From assembly GCF_029873635.1 (NCBI RefSeq), contig NC_080422.1:3266001-3330000 (forward strand): DNA of 64,000 bases. Direction: 5' to 3'. Within the stretch, counting starts at the first letter, position 1, and the number at the start of each line of letters is the position of its first letter. This DNA is from Malania oleifera (taxonomy: Eukaryota > Streptophyta > Magnoliopsida > Santalales > Ximeniaceae). The notes below the pieces were generated by a model. That model was not told the DNA's origin. It searched no databases and saw only the letters and a list, made by a program, of their open reading frames with translations. Made by a program: the position numbers and the translations under genes. Positions 63,211 through 64,000 of the stretch are shown piece by piece.

Positions 63211-64000
63211 TGTGACGCCCCGATTTTCGTACAATTTTTTTTCTTCTTTTAATAAATAAATAATCACGTCATAAATCCACAACATCCACAAATCAGCCAC
63301 GTCAACAATCCTAGTACCATTCATACGACCCGACCCGCATTGGATACCGGGTAAAAAGTATTTTATTAAACAACCTAACGGCGGAAGCCAGTATATACAC
63401 ATAAGTCAGAATACAATACCTAGAGTATCAACATACATAAATACACAACACTATCTCATACCCAAAAATAATACAATCCTAGGAAACCACACCTCCCTAG
63501 TCAAAACTCACCCTGTATCTCAGGGTCCCAGCTCCCTATGATCACGGAGCTCTACCACCTGGCCTATCTCTGTTCCCTGAAAAATTTAGATAATTTGGGT
63601 GAGACACATCTCAGTAAGAAGGAATAGATTATTTACAGTGTGTGGCCAAATGAGTAAAATTATAATACACTTTACTTTTCAAATCACCATTTCATTTGAG
63701 AAAATACACTGATATTCACAAACACATAATCATATAAATATACAACACAAGCTTTTATAAGCTTAAAAATCATTTATCAAATTTAATGATTTCCAACACA
63801 TATTTACACGTAAAGTTCCTGAGAATAAGGAAGATTACCCACCCATACAGGTAGCTTCCCTCTGCCCTAACACGTTATGCAGCCGGGTATGGCCACATCT
63901 GATACCCATCAGGGCACTCACCTTACTCAGTAAGTCCTTAGGCGGAGAGTTTCACTTCGCCTTAATTATTTATATTATTAACTCACACTGTTCCATTTCT
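63211..64000 (-). mobile_element. Start of another Tekay-like LTR, nested in the 5' LTR, cut by the window end
   Basis: At 63211 the match between the 5' LTR and its 3' partner stops, and a new sequence begins TGTGACGCCCCG. It contains the family block with GGTGAGACACATCTCAGTAAG (63598) and GTGTGTGGCC (63638). Its right end is beyond the window, so solo or complete status is unknown. Confidence 0.75.

Overview
This window is nuclear DNA of a flowering plant, most likely a eudicot. The evidence is spliced plant-type genes with GT-AG introns, a plant tRNA-Val, and a dense, nested load of plant L1 and RTE LINEs, Ty3/gypsy chromoviruses, copia solo LTRs and hAT-type MITEs. I cannot name the species.

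Host genes are few. (1) On the + strand, 5184-6914, lie the last three coding exons of a plant UBX-domain gene of the PUX10 type; its 5' exons are not visible and probably lie left of the window. (2) On the - strand, 28722-29750, is a decayed AP2/ERF-plus-B3 transcription factor gene of the At1g50680/At1g51120 type. (3) On the + strand around 32443-32760 is a decayed lipid transfer protein gene. (4) On the - strand, 37904-48024, is an apparently intact two-exon LRAT/NC-domain gene whose single coding intron is about 9.3 kb long and is filled with transposons. (5) On the - strand at 48376-48449 is tRNA-Val(AAC).

The rest is layered mobile DNA. From 7950 to 20404, two 5'-truncated L1 elements sit next to each other. 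One was split by a young chromovirus (10572-14756; target duplication cttag; long terminal repeats about 1.3% different). The other was split by a 2.2-kb solo LTR (15221-17427; target duplication acaac). From 21206 to 26740, a 228-bp tandem repeat has been duplicated around a 4.26-kb block that itself carries a solo LTR, and a copia solo LTR sits in the left repeat. A nearly complete RTE LINE (32996-36206) has a perfect 18-bp target duplication; a truncated relative fills 1-1590.

Inside the LRAT intron are an old gypsy remnant, two copies of one hAT-type MITE, a non-autonomous LTR element carrying a minisatellite of hairpin-forming units, and a solo LTR related to the chromovirus at 10.6 kb. 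From 52425 to the right end is a broken Tekay/Del-like gypsy element on the - strand, with an opposite-strand solo LTR inside its reverse transcriptase region and another LTR starting inside its 5' LTR at 63211.

I see no clear undescribed multi-gene system. The most interesting patterns are a palindrome (TCGTCGACGA) recurring in one half of several otherwise divergent LTRs, different short tandem repeats at a similar place in these LTRs, the hairpin minisatellite, and the unexplained duplication around 22-26 kb.
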